Assembly (NCBI RefSeq): GCF_001509835.1
Contig: NZ_JXTJ01000006.1
Location: 372,001-436,000 of the forward strand
Reading direction: 5' to 3'
DNA: 64,000 nt
From: Allobosea sp. WAO
GTDB taxonomy: Bacteria > Pseudomonadota > Alphaproteobacteria > Rhizobiales > Beijerinckiaceae
Each line of letters starts with the position of its first letter. Position 1 is the first letter of the stretch. This document shows positions 39,771-47,772 of this stretch, one piece after another. Position numbers and translations under genes: made by a program. The notes below the pieces were generated by a model. That model did no database searches and was not told the origin of the DNA. It saw nothing but the letters and a program-made list of their open reading frames with translations.

Positions 39771-40985
39771 ATGAAGGAGTCTCCAGCGACACCGGGCTGG
39801 GTCAGCGCCCTCTCGGCGATGATCGTCGTGCAGATGGCGACCGCCTTCCTGACGCGGGTCACGCCGACCATCGCGCCCGCCATGTCGGCAGAGCTCGGCT
39901 GGTCCGACGCCGTGATCGGCTATCTTTCGAGCATCAGCACCGTCGGCTCGATCGCCTTTCTGGTGATGGGTGCGCCGATCATGCGCCGCTTCGGCTCGAT
40001 CCGCGCGCTGCAGCTCGGCCTCGCCCTCGGCATTTTCGGACTCTGCTTCCTGCTGCCGCCCCTGCTGCCGGTGGCGATGGCCGGCGCCTTTCTGATCGGC
40101 CTCGGCTACGGCCCGTCCTCGCCGGCCGGCAGCGACGTTCTCCATCGCATCGCCCCGCCCCGCCACCACGCCCTGATCTTCTCGCTCAAACAGGCCGGGG
40201 TACCGGCCGGCGGCATCGTCGCCGGCCTCGCCTTGCCGCCGATCGTCGCCGCCTATGGCTGGCGCGCCTCGCTGCTGTTCTCGGCCGCGCTGGTGGTCGC
40301 CGTCATTCTGGTGGTGCAGCCGATGCGCCGCCGGCTCGATGCAGGGCGCGATCAGACGCAATCGTTGGCGCCGGGCGCCTTCCTCTCGCTCGGCAATGTG
40401 CTGGAGCCGTTGCGGGCGTTGCGGGGCTCGACCTCGGTGATGCGGATCGCCGCTGTCGGCGCCTGCCTCGCCATCGGCCAGGGTATCTGGTTCGCCTATC
40501 TCATCACCTTCGCGGTATCAGAGCTCGGCTACGATCTGCGCGCCGCTGGCCTCGCCTTCGCCGTGATGCAGGCCACCGGCGTGTTCGGCCGCGTGCTGCT
40601 CGGCTGGCTCGCCGACCGCATGCGCGCGAGCGTCCGGTTGCTCGCTTTCGTCTGCCTGGCGTCGGGCGCAACCTCGCTCGCGCTGATGCTAGCGACGCCA
40701 GCCTGGCCCTCCTGGCTGCTCTATGTGCTGGCGGCGGTGGCGGGCATCACGGTCTCGAGCTGGAACGGCGTCCAGATCGCCGAGATCGCCCGGCGCTCGC
40801 CGAGCGGGCAGATCCGCGAGGCGGCATCGGGCGCGACCATCGTCGTCTTCCTCGGCTATGTCGTCGGCCCCTTGTCCTTCGCGCTGCTCGTCGCCGCGAC
40901 CGGCCGCTTCGACCTCGGTTTCCTGACCTGTGCCGCGGCCGGGCTCGTCGGTTTCCTGCTGCTCGCCACCAAGCGAGGCGCCTGA
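39771..40985 (+). CDS. MFS transporter, probable organic-acid carrier
   Basis: The 404-residue product has about twelve membrane segments, beginning SALSAMIVVQMATAFLTRVTPTIAPAMSAELGWSDAVIGYLSS. The conserved Arg in the first helix and the RFGSIRALQL loop fit MFS carriers of small organic anions (OFA/CP-type), but specificity is not readable. It follows the FAD oxidase on the same strand after 47 bp, so uptake or export of the same 2-hydroxy acid is a reasonable guess. A large palindromic repeat lies downstream. Confidence 0.85.
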   Translation: MKESPATPGWVSALSAMIVVQMATAFLTRVTPTIAPAMSAELGWSDAVIGYLSSISTVGSIAFLVMGAPIMRRFGSIRALQLGLALGIFGLCFLLPPLLPVAMAGAFLIGLGYGPSSPAGSDVLHRIAPPRHHALIFSLKQAGVPAGGIVAGLALPPIVAAYGWRASLLFSAALVVAVILVVQPMRRRLDAGRDQTQSLAPGAFLSLGNVLEPLRALRGSTSVMRIAAVGACLAIGQGIWFAYLITFAVSELGYDLRAAGLAFAVMQATGVFGRVLLGWLADRMRASVRLLAFVCLASGATSLALMLATPAWPSWLLYVLAAVAGITVSSWNGVQIAEIARRSPSGQIREAASGATIVVFLGYVVGPLSFALLVAATGRFDLGFLTCAAAGLVGFLLLATKRGA

Positions 40986-41088
40986 AACGCCTCCAAGATG
41001 CGCGGCCGCATGACAAGCCGTCGGCGGGCTGCGAGATCGCCTCCCGTCCGTCCGGACCCGGTTGCGGCGATCTATCTTTTTGTTATCG

Positions 41089-41133
41089 CATCGGAGTTTT
41101 CCGAAAAGTGGATTCCACTTTTCGGTCCGATGC
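41089..41133. repeat. Nested palindromic repeat before prmA
   Basis: Inner arms CCGAAAAGTGGA and TCCACTTTTCGG flank a single T, and outer arms GCATCGGA and TCCGATGC enclose them with a short GTTT asymmetry; the outer pairing may extend with one mismatch into TTAT/ATAA. The same core with CGGTCC recurs at 28994. Similar GCATCGGACC-type repeats are widespread in Rhizobiales genomes (recalled). It ends 14 bases before the prmA start, so it would be in the prmA leader or end the preceding transcript. Confidence 0.85.
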
Positions 41134-41147
41134 TATAAGCCCGCGCC

Positions 41148-42095
41148 ATGCGTGAAGGCCTCCTCCCCTCGACGGTCACGACCGTTCTCGAACTCTCGAC
41201 CAGCGGCGAGCAGGCGCGCGCGCTGACCGAACTGCTCGGCGAGATCTTCGACCCGACGGAGACCGCGATCTCCGCCTTCGAGGTCGAGAGCGGCGTCACC
41301 ACCCTGTCGCTGAACGAGCCCTGGAAGGTCGAGATCTACTTCTCGAGCCATCCCGACGAGGAGGCGGTGCGCGACCTGCTGCGGCCGATCGTCGGCGCTG
41401 TCATCGACGGCACCCCGTTCACCACCGTCAGCCAGCAGGACTGGGTCGCCAACAGCCTCGAAGGGCTGAAGCCGGTGCGCGCCGGCCGCGTCCTGGTCCA
41501 TGGCGCCCATGACCGCGAGACCGTGCGCATCAACGATGTCGCGATCGAGATCGAGGCGGCGCTCGCCTTCGGCACCGGCCATCACGGCACCACCTCGGGC
41601 TGCCTGCTTGCCCTCGATGCCGAGCTGAAGAAGCGGCGCCCGCGAAACGCCATCGATGTCGGCACCGGCACCGGCATTCTCGCGCTTGCCCTGGCCAAGC
41701 AGATCAAGCGCAAGGTCGTCGCCGGCGATATCGACGCCGTCGCCGTCGAAGTCGCAGCCCGCAATGCCAGGCTCAATCACGCCCCGCAGGCGCTCGACCT
41801 TTATGTCGCGCCCGGCCTACGCCACGCCAAGGCGAACCGGCCCCGGCGTTTCGATCTGGTCTTCGCCAACATCCTGGCAGGACCGCTGCGCAAGCTCGCG
41901 CCGTCGATCGCCGCGGTCCTCTCCGATGACGGCGTCGTCATCCTCTCGGGCCTGCTCGAAATGGATGTCGCCGGCGTGGTTTCCGCCTATCGCCACCAGG
42001 ACATCGCGCTGGTGCGGCGCTCCTCGCGCGAGGGCTGGGCGACGCTGGTCATGAAAAGAGGCGGCGCAGCCGCCAGGCCACGCCGCCTCCGATAG
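41148..42095 (+). CDS. prmA: Ribosomal protein L11 methyltransferase PrmA
   Basis: SAM-dependent enzyme trimethylating ribosomal protein L11. The 315-residue product has an N-terminal substrate-recognition domain and the catalytic core with ALAFGTGHHGTTSGCLLAL, AIDVGTGTGILALALAK (SAM loop), GDIDAVAVEVAARNARLN and LVFANILAGPL, the PrmA-specific version of the NxL motif. The tail is basic and proline-poor (KRGGAAARPRRLR). No ribosome binding site is obvious because the large palindrome lies right upstream, which might affect translation. Confidence 0.93.
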   Translation: MREGLLPSTVTTVLELSTSGEQARALTELLGEIFDPTETAISAFEVESGVTTLSLNEPWKVEIYFSSHPDEEAVRDLLRPIVGAVIDGTPFTTVSQQDWVANSLEGLKPVRAGRVLVHGAHDRETVRINDVAIEIEAALAFGTGHHGTTSGCLLALDAELKKRRPRNAIDVGTGTGILALALAKQIKRKVVAGDIDAVAVEVAARNARLNHAPQALDLYVAPGLRHAKANRPRRFDLVFANILAGPLRKLAPSIAAVLSDDGVVILSGLLEMDVAGVVSAYRHQDIALVRRSSREGWATLVMKRGGAAARPRRLR

Positions 42096-42121
42096 GCCGT
42101 CTGCTTCGAACGCTGCCGCGC

Positions 42122-42250
42122 TCAGAAGTCGAAATGGCCGTACTTCTCTTCGGCCTTCGCCTGCATGACACGGGCATCGTGCCAGACGGCGGCCGCGAAC
42201 TTGGCGGCATCGGCAACGCTCTCGTAGACGTACTTGATGACAGCGATCAT
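42122..42250 (-). CDS. 42-residue small protein
   Basis: ATG at 42250 has GAGGAGAAAGACC immediately upstream, a good ribosome binding site, and opens a 43-codon frame ending TGA at 42122-42124. The peptide begins MIAVIKYVYESVADAAKFAA and ends AKAEEKYGHFDF: an amphipathic helical protein with WHDAR in the middle. It lies 68 bp after the next small gene on the same strand, so both are probably co-transcribed. Similar unnamed small proteins occur in Rhizobiales (recalled). Function unknown. Confidence 0.65.
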   Translation of the reverse strand: MIAVIKYVYESVADAAKFAAAVWHDARVMQAKAEEKYGHFDF

Positions 42251-42318
42251 GGTCTTTCTCCTCGATCAGGGCGCGGCGCGTGTCGCAGCCGGCGCTCCGG
42301 GTTTCAGCGGATAGAAAT

Positions 42319-42561
42319 TCAGCGGTTGAACGGCAGCTCGGCGTCGTTTTGCAGCGAAGCCTTCGGATAGCCGCCGAGGATCAGCTCGGACTCGCGGGCG
42401 AGGTACGAGTAGGCGCGAAGTTCGCGCAGCGCAGAGCGGCGGCGGCTCTCGATCATGGCGGCGTAGAGGCGCTGCCAGAAGCTCGGGCCGGCGGCCTTCG
42501 TGGTCGCCTCGGTGCGCTTGGCTACCGGCAGGTCCGTGGTGGTGTTCAGCACATAGGTCAT
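42319..42561 (-). CDS. 80-residue DUF1127-like small protein
   Basis: ATG 42561 is nine bases after GAGGAG; ATG 42570 is too close to it. The product begins MTYVLNTTTDLPVAKRTEAT and has a central FWQRLYAAMIESRRRSALRELRAYSYLARESELILGGYP, which resembles the Arg-rich DUF1127 (YjiS-like) helix. DUF1127 proteins have been linked to RNA metabolism, phosphate and nitrogen responses in alphaproteobacteria (known of the family); here no direct evidence. It precedes the 42-residue gene on the same strand. Confidence 0.75.
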   Translation of the reverse strand: MTYVLNTTTDLPVAKRTEATTKAAGPSFWQRLYAAMIESRRRSALRELRAYSYLARESELILGGYPKASLQNDAELPFNR

Positions 42562-42867
42562 AGGGTCCATCTCCTCAGCAAAACGAAGGACAGTCCCGGT
42601 CGCTTCCTCGTTCTCTTATGGCAGCAAGATGGGCCTTCTTCGCACTTGCGAGAAGATGTGTTCGCATATGCACAACATGCAAAAAGCGCATAACAAAAAC
42701 CGCAAGCCGTTAATCATTGCAAAATATTGCATAACGAACCGACAGAGCGCCCAATCGGAGGTCAGCCGAAGCCTGCTGTGTGAGCGCGGCGAAAATGCCG
42801 GATTTGCACTGGCCTTTGACCGGCCGGCGCGCCAGCATGGCCGGATATCGCAGCTTCCGGACCCGAC
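42562..42867 (-). promoter_or_regulatory. AT-rich divergent promoter region with TGCAA repeats
   Basis: This 306-bp gap between the small-gene pair and aminopeptidase P is unusually AT-rich for the window, especially 42655-42740. It contains TGCAA-AATA-TTGCA (42718-42731), and further TGCAT, ATGCAAAA and GCATAAC elements upstream. Such repeats could be operators for an XRE- or stress-type regulator, or an upstream promoter element for the minus-strand small genes. No gene was found in it. Confidence 0.4.
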
Positions 42868-44712
42868 ATGACCGCCTCGATCCCCGCCCAGGCCTCACCT
42901 CCCCACTTCCAGTCCTTTTCCGAGCCGAGCGATCCGTCGCAGGTCGCGCCCCGGGTCGCGGCCCTGCGCGCCGCCCTCGCGCGCCATGGGCTGGCGGGCT
43001 TCATCGTGCCGCGCGCCGATGAGCACCAGGGCGAGTACGTTCCCGCTCACATGGCGCGCCTCGCCTGGCTCAGCGGCTTCACCGGTTCGGCCGGCAATGC
43101 GGTGGTGCTGGCCGACAAGGCCGCGCTGATCGTCGATGGCCGCTACACCATCCAGTCCGCCGAGCAGACCGACACCGCCGTGATCACGCCGGTCAGGATG
43201 GAGGAGACGCCGCTCGACAAATGGGTGGCGGCAAACCTCCCCGCCGGCGGCAAGCTCGGCTACGATCCCTGGCTGCACACCGTCGACGGCGTCGCCAAAC
43301 TGGAAAAGGCCGTCGCGGCGGCCGGCGGCATGCTGGTGCCGGTGACGCCGAACCCGATCGACGCGCTCTGGAGCGACCGCCCTGCCCCGCCATCGGCGCC
43401 GGTCAAGGCACATCCCGCCGCCTACGCCGGCGAGGACGCGGCGAGCAAGCTCGCCCGCATCCAGGAAGCGCTCGGCAAGGACAAGGTTGATGCGCTGGTC
43501 CTCTCGGATCCGCATGCGCTGGCCTGGACCTTCAACATCCGCGGCGGCGATGTCGAGCACACGCCGCTGCCGCTCGGCTACGCCATCGTGCCGCGCGAGG
43601 GCCGGCCGACCGTCTTCCTGGCACCGGAGAAGATCACCAACGAGGCCGGCGACGCCATCGGCGCGCTCGGCGAGATCGCTCCGCCACAGGCACTGGAGGA
43701 GCAGCTCAAGGCGCTCGGCGCGCGCAAGGCCAAGGTGCGCCTCGATGCGACCACCGCCGCGGCAGCACTGGCGACCCTGATCCGCGAGGCCGGCGGCACG
43801 CCGGAAGCCGGAACCGATCCTGTTGCGCTCATGAAGGCGCGCAAGAACGAGGCCGAGCTCGACGGCGCCCGCGCGGCGCATCTGCGCGACGGCGCCGCCA
43901 TGGCCCGCTTCCTCTCCTGGCTCGCGCGCGAGGCGCCGAAGGGCGGCCTCACCGAGATCGACGCGGTGGCGGCACTGGAGGCCGAGCGCCGCAGCAGCGG
44001 CCTGCTCAAGGACGTGTCCTTCACCACCATCGCCGGCGCCGGGCCGAACGCCGCCCTCCCGCATTACCGCGTCACCGATTCGAGCAACCGCGCCATCGAG
44101 CCCGGCATCTTCCTGGTCGATTCCGGCGGGCAGTACGAGGACGGCACCACCGACATCACCCGCACCATGACGGTCGGCGAGCCCAGCCCGGAAATGCGCG
44201 ACCGCTACACCCGCGTGCTCAAGGGTCATGTCGCGATCTCGCGCGCCGTCTTCCCGAAAGGCACTTCAGGCGCCCAGCTTGACGCCTTCGCCCGTGCTCC
44301 ACTCTGGCAGGTCGGGCTAGATTTCGACCATGGCACCGGCCATGGCGTCGGCAGCTATCTGTCGGTACACGAGGGCCCGCAACGCCTCTCCAAGCTCGGC
44401 ACCACGCCGCTTGAGCCCGGTATGATCCTCAGCAATGAGCCGGGCTACTACAAGGAAGGCGCCTACGGCATCCGCATCGAGAACCTGATCGTGGTCGAGG
44501 AGCGCTCCATCCCCGGCGGCGACCGCACCATCTACGGTTTCGAGACGATCACCTGGAGCCCCTACGAGCGCGCCCTGATCGAGCCCGCTTTGCTCGACGA
44601 AGGCGAGCGCGCCTGGATCGACGCCTATCATGCCGAGGTCTGGAAGAAGATCGGCCCGCTGGTCGAAGGCGAGACCAAGGCTTGGCTGGAGAAGGCCTGC
44701 CAGCCGTTGTAA
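42868..44712 (+). CDS. Xaa-Pro aminopeptidase (aminopeptidase P, M24B)
   Basis: Dinuclear-metal peptidase removing the residue before proline. The 614-residue product has three parts like the large eukaryote-type APP: two creatinase-like N-terminal domains (GFIVPRADEHQGEYVPAHMARLAWLSGFTGSAGNAVVL; LVLSDPHALAWTFNIRG) and a C-terminal pita-bread domain with metal ligands in FLVDSGGQYEDGTTDITRT, DHGTGHGVGSYLSVHEGP, LSNEPGYYKEGAYGIRIENL and YGFETIT. It is longer than PepP of Escherichia coli (441 residues), as is usual for this subfamily in alphaproteobacteria. Confidence 0.95.
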   Translation: MTASIPAQASPPHFQSFSEPSDPSQVAPRVAALRAALARHGLAGFIVPRADEHQGEYVPAHMARLAWLSGFTGSAGNAVVLADKAALIVDGRYTIQSAEQTDTAVITPVRMEETPLDKWVAANLPAGGKLGYDPWLHTVDGVAKLEKAVAAAGGMLVPVTPNPIDALWSDRPAPPSAPVKAHPAAYAGEDAASKLARIQEALGKDKVDALVLSDPHALAWTFNIRGGDVEHTPLPLGYAIVPREGRPTVFLAPEKITNEAGDAIGALGEIAPPQALEEQLKALGARKAKVRLDATTAAAALATLIREAGGTPEAGTDPVALMKARKNEAELDGARAAHLRDGAAMARFLSWLAREAPKGGLTEIDAVAALEAERRSSGLLKDVSFTTIAGAGPNAALPHYRVTDSSNRAIEPGIFLVDSGGQYEDGTTDITRTMTVGEPSPEMRDRYTRVLKGHVAISRAVFPKGTSGAQLDAFARAPLWQVGLDFDHGTGHGVGSYLSVHEGPQRLSKLGTTPLEPGMILSNEPGYYKEGAYGIRIENLIVVEERSIPGGDRTIYGFETITWSPYERALIEPALLDEGERAWIDAYHAEVWKKIGPLVEGETKAWLEKACQPL

Positions 44713-44724
44713 CCGCGGCGTACG

Positions 44725-44814
44725 CCCTCTCCCGTTGCGGGAGAGGGTTGGGGTGAGGGGTCGCGCGGCGCCTTCCGGCTTTGCCGGGCCACCTTCTCTC
44801 GCAGGGGGAGAAGG
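44725..44814. repeat. REP-like element with three hairpins
   Basis: CCCTCTCCCG-TTG-CGGGAGAGGG (44725-44747) is a perfect 10-bp stem, followed by GTTGGGGTGAGGGG, a small CCGGC-TTT-GCCGG hairpin, and CCTTCTC (44792-44798) pairing with GAGAAGG (44808-44814). The CTCTCCC...GGGAGAGGGTTGGGGTGAGGGG motif is a widely dispersed repeat in proteobacterial genomes (recalled). It lies between the convergent ends of aminopeptidase P and azlD and could act as a two-way 3' end structure. Confidence 0.8.
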
Positions 44815-44826
44815 AGACGTCGCGCC

Positions 44827-45126
44827 TCAGAACAGCGCCCGGAGCCCTACCACGGTCGCAACGCCCACGGCGACGACGCCGAGCAGCGGCAGCCGCGTTG
44901 CGGCGAGGCCGGAGACCAACGCCGCGACCGTCTCGATCCAGCCCGTCGCCAACGCGCTCGGCGCGATCACCGCGATCAGCACGGCCGGCGGGATCGCGTC
45001 GAAGGCGGCCTGCGCCCGCGGCGTCAGGTTGAGCCGGCCGACCAGGGCGAGCCCGGCGATGCGGGTGAGATAGGTCACCAGCGCCATGCCGAGGAAGGCG
45101 GCGAGATTGATCGGATCGAGGCTCAT
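44827..45126 (-). CDS. azlD: Branched-chain amino-acid exporter small subunit AzlD
   Basis: The 99-residue product has about three membrane segments and the AzlD-typical FLGMALVTYLTRIAGLALVGR, followed by FDAIPPAVLIAVIAPSAL. AzlD works with AzlC as an exporter of branched-chain amino acids and analogues. Its ATG overlaps the azlC stop by 4 bp. Confidence 0.92.
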   Translation of the reverse strand: MSLDPINLAAFLGMALVTYLTRIAGLALVGRLNLTPRAQAAFDAIPPAVLIAVIAPSALATGWIETVAALVSGLAATRLPLLGVVAVGVATVVGLRALF

Positions 45127-45836
45127 TCGGCCGGGCTTTCGCAAGGTTGCGCGGCGGCTTCGCTGCCGGCGGCGATCCAGGCGGCGGCAAGTCCACTGAG
45201 CGCGCCAGCCAGCACATGCCAGGGCGGGCCGGCGAACCGGTAGGCCAACGCCGAGGCGATGCCGGCCGAGGCCACCGTCCAGGCCGTGACGCGCCCCTTC
45301 CAGAAGGCGGCGACGAGCGCGATGAACAGCGCGGTGAAGGCGAAATCGGCGCCGTAGCGCTTGGGATCGCCGAGTGCCGCGCCGATGATCGCCCCGGTGG
45401 TCGAGGTCAGCAGCCACAGGCAGACGAAGGGAATCGCCATCGCGAACCAGTAGACCGGCGTGATCGGATGCGTGCGTGCCCGCTTCTCTGCCAGCGCCCA
45501 GTTCTCGTCGGCCATGTAGTAGAGCCCGAGGAAGGTCTGCGCCCGCGAGAAGCCGGAGAGCTTCGGCGCCAGCGACGCACTCATCAGGATGTGGCGGGCA
45601 TTGATCAGCGCCGTCGAGAACACCAGCGCCAGGATCGGCGCCGGGCTGGCCCAGAGTTCGACCGCGGCGAACTGCGCGCCGCCGGCGAAGACCAGCGCGC
45701 TCATCGCGAAGACCTCGAGCGGAGACAGGCCCTTGCCGGCCGCGAGCGCGCCGAACAGGAAGCCGATCGGCACGGCGGCCAGCGCCGCCGGCCAGATATC
45801 GCTCAGCCCTGCGCGGGCTTCATCGGTCCAGGACAT
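45123..45836 (-). CDS. azlC: Branched-chain amino-acid exporter large subunit AzlC
   Basis: The 237-residue product begins MSWTDEARAGLSDIWPAALAAVPIGFLFGALAAGKGLSPLEVF and has ALVFAGGAQFAAVELW and INARHILMSASLAP, the signature stretches of AzlC/YgaZ. About six membrane segments. ATG 45836 is chosen; a longer start at 45890 would overlap the upstream AraC gene. AraC, azlC and azlD are likely one transcription unit, so export is probably switched by the AraC protein in response to an amino acid. Confidence 0.93.
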   Translation of the reverse strand: MSWTDEARAGLSDIWPAALAAVPIGFLFGALAAGKGLSPLEVFAMSALVFAGGAQFAAVELWASPAPILALVFSTALINARHILMSASLAPKLSGFSRAQTFLGLYYMADENWALAEKRARTHPITPVYWFAMAIPFVCLWLLTSTTGAIIGAALGDPKRYGADFAFTALFIALVAAFWKGRVTAWTVASAGIASALAYRFAGPPWHVLAGALSGLAAAWIAAGSEAAAQPCESPAE

Positions 45837-45861
45837 TGCTTTGAATCTCTCGGGAACCTGT

Positions 45862-46725
45862 TCAGGCGAGATGAGCGGCGCGGAAGGCACCCGGCGTCAC
45901 GCCGAGCCGCGCCTTGAAGGCCCGGGTCAGATGGGCCTGGTCACAGAACCCGGTCGCCACCGCGACCTGCCCCGGCGTATCGCCGCGGCGCAGGCATTCG
46001 CGCGCGCGGCGGACGCGGATATCGACGAGATAGGCATGCGGCGTCAGCCCGGTCTCGCAACGGAAGGCCCGGATCAGGTGATGGCGCGGCAGGCCGGAGC
46101 GCTTCGCCAACTCGGCCAGCGAGAGATCTTCGTCATAGCGCTGCTCCAGCATCTCGCGCGCCTGCGCGATCGGCCCGCTCTCCCGCCCGAGCCCCCGCAC
46201 CGTCAGGTCGGCATGGCGGGCGAGGCACCAGCCATAGGCGCGCAGCAGCCCTTCCTCGCCGGCGAGCGCGTCGCCGCCTTCCTCCAGCACGCGGTGAGCG
46301 GCGCCGAACAGCGCGGCCCCTTCCGGGTCCCGCACAGTCGGCTCTGCGAAGAACGGCGTGCCGATATCGTTACGGCCGGTCAGCGATGCCGCGACCTCGC
46401 GCATCAGCTCGACCGTCGGATAGCTCATCCGGTAGCGATAGCCGCCCTCGCTGGGGGCGCCGTCATGGACGTCGAGCGGCTGGTTGAAGACGATGTCGCC
46501 CGCTCCAGCATAGAGCTTGCGGCCGCGCGCATGCCAGATCTCGCAGCCGATCTCGATAGTTCCGATCGCATAGGTGTCGTGGACATGCGGCGCGTAGGCA
46601 TGGGTGCGGAAGGTCGCCGACAGGAATTCGAGCCCGTCGAAGCGACGCGCCGTGAACAGATGCGCCCGCTCGCCCGACTGGAGCGGGGTCTGCTCCAGTG
46701 CCTCGCCCTGTGTGATCAGATCCAT
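45862..46725 (-). CDS. AraC-family regulator, probably of azlCD
   Basis: The product of about 287 residues begins MDLITQGEALEQTPLQSGE, has an N-terminal AraC-binding cupin (THAYAPHVHDTYAIGTIEIGCEIWHARGRKLYAGAGDIVFNQPLDVHDG) and a C-terminal HTH pair (DEDLSLAELAKRSGLPRHHLIRAFRCETGLTPHAYLVDIRVRRARECL ... GQVAVATGFCDQAHLTRAFKARLGVTPGAFR). AraC proteins of this type commonly lie directly upstream of azlC. The azlC start is 25 bp beyond its stop. ATG 46725 is chosen over 46752 for lack of conservation before it. Confidence 0.92.
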   Translation of the reverse strand: MDLITQGEALEQTPLQSGERAHLFTARRFDGLEFLSATFRTHAYAPHVHDTYAIGTIEIGCEIWHARGRKLYAGAGDIVFNQPLDVHDGAPSEGGYRYRMSYPTVELMREVAASLTGRNDIGTPFFAEPTVRDPEGAALFGAAHRVLEEGGDALAGEEGLLRAYGWCLARHADLTVRGLGRESGPIAQAREMLEQRYDEDLSLAELAKRSGLPRHHLIRAFRCETGLTPHAYLVDIRVRRARECLRRGDTPGQVAVATGFCDQAHLTRAFKARLGVTPGAFRAAHLA

Positions 46726-46882
46726 GCCGCAAGATAGAGCCGATACCGGCATCCGTGTCTTGAAGAAAAGTGATGGCGACGATCACGCGAGCGTCCCCCG
46801 CCTGAGACCCGCCGCTGTGCTTCCCTGAGGCCTCATCCCGCGTAGCGTTCCTCGAGATCAAGGCTCGCATCAGCGAGTGGAA

Positions 46883-47761
46883 TCAGCCCGACTGATCGCG
46901 CCCGGCCAGCCCCAGCAGATATTGCCCGTAGCCGCTCTTCGCGAGTGCCTGGCCGAGCGCGTGTAACTGCTCGCGGCCGATCCAGCCATTCTCGAAGGCG
47001 ATCTCCTCCGGACAGGCGATGCGGAAACCCTGGCGGCGCTCCAGCGTGCGCACGAATTCGGAGGCCTCGACGAGGGAATCCGGCGTGCCGGTGTCGAGCC
47101 AGGCATAGCCGCGGCCGAGGCGCTCGACGTTGAGCGCCCCGCGCTCGAGATAGGCGAGGTTGACGTCGGTGATCTCAAGTTCCCCGCGCGCCGATGGCTT
47201 GAGCTTGCGGGCGATCTCGACGACCTCCGCGTCGTAGAAATAGAGCCCGGTCACGGCCCAGTGCGAGCGCGGGACCTTGGGCTTTTCCTCGATCGAGAGC
47301 GCCTTGCCGGCGGCGTCGAAGGAGACGACGCCGTAGCGCTCGGGATCGCTGACGCGATAGGCGAAGACGGTGGCGCCCTGCTGGCGTGCCGCGGCGCGGC
47401 GCAGCACCTCGGTCAGACCGTCGCCATAATAGAGGTTGTCGCCGAGGATCAGGGCCGAGGGGCCGCCGGCGACGAAATCGGCTCCGATCTGGTAGGCCTG
47501 CGCTAGCCCTTCCGGCTTCGGCTGCACGGCATAGGAAAGCTTCAGGCCCCAACGTTCCCCGGTGCCGAACAGCGCCTCGAAGCGCGGCGCGTCCTCCGGC
47601 GTCGCGATGATCAGGATCTCCCGGATGCCGGCGAGCATCAGCGTCGACAACGGATAATAGATCATCGGCTTGTCGTAGACCGGCAGGAGCTGCTTCGACG
47701 TCACCATCGTCATCGGGTGAAGCCGCGTGCCGCTGCCGCCGGCGAGGATGATGCCTTTCAC
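46883..47761 (-). CDS. rmlA: Glucose-1-phosphate thymidylyltransferase RmlA
   Basis: First enzyme of dTDP-L-rhamnose synthesis: dTTP plus glucose-1-phosphate to dTDP-glucose. The 292-residue product starts with [17 protein letters not shown] (nucleotidyltransferase loop), then [45 protein letters not shown] (metal Asp), [21 protein letters not shown] and [22 protein letters not shown] start at 47761 is supported by AAGGA eight bases upstream. rmlD lies 11 bp upstream on the same strand; rmlB and rmlC are absent from the window. Confidence 0.95.
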   Translation of the reverse strand: MKGIILAGGSGTRLHPMTMVTSKQLLPVYDKPMIYYPLSTLMLAGIREILIIATPEDAPRFEALFGTGERWGLKLSYAVQPKPEGLAQAYQIGADFVAGGPSALILGDNLYYGDGLTEVLRRAAARQQGATVFAYRVSDPERYGVVSFDAAGKALSIEEKPKVPRSHWAVTGLYFYDAEVVEIARKLKPSARGELEITDVNLAYLERGALNVERLGRGYAWLDTGTPDSLVEASEFVRTLERRQGFRIACPEEIAFENGWIGREQLHALGQALAKSGYGQYLLGLAGRDQSG

Positions 47762-47772
47762 GCGCGTTTCCT

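Noticed and set aside
42655..42740. TGCAA/TTGCA repeats as an identified operator
   Set aside because: The repeats are irregular and I cannot match them confidently to one regulator, so they are listed only as a low-confidence promoter feature.
45837..45890. Longer start for azlC
   Set aside because: It would overlap the AraC gene end and adds residues not expected in AzlC; ATG 45836 fits the family start.
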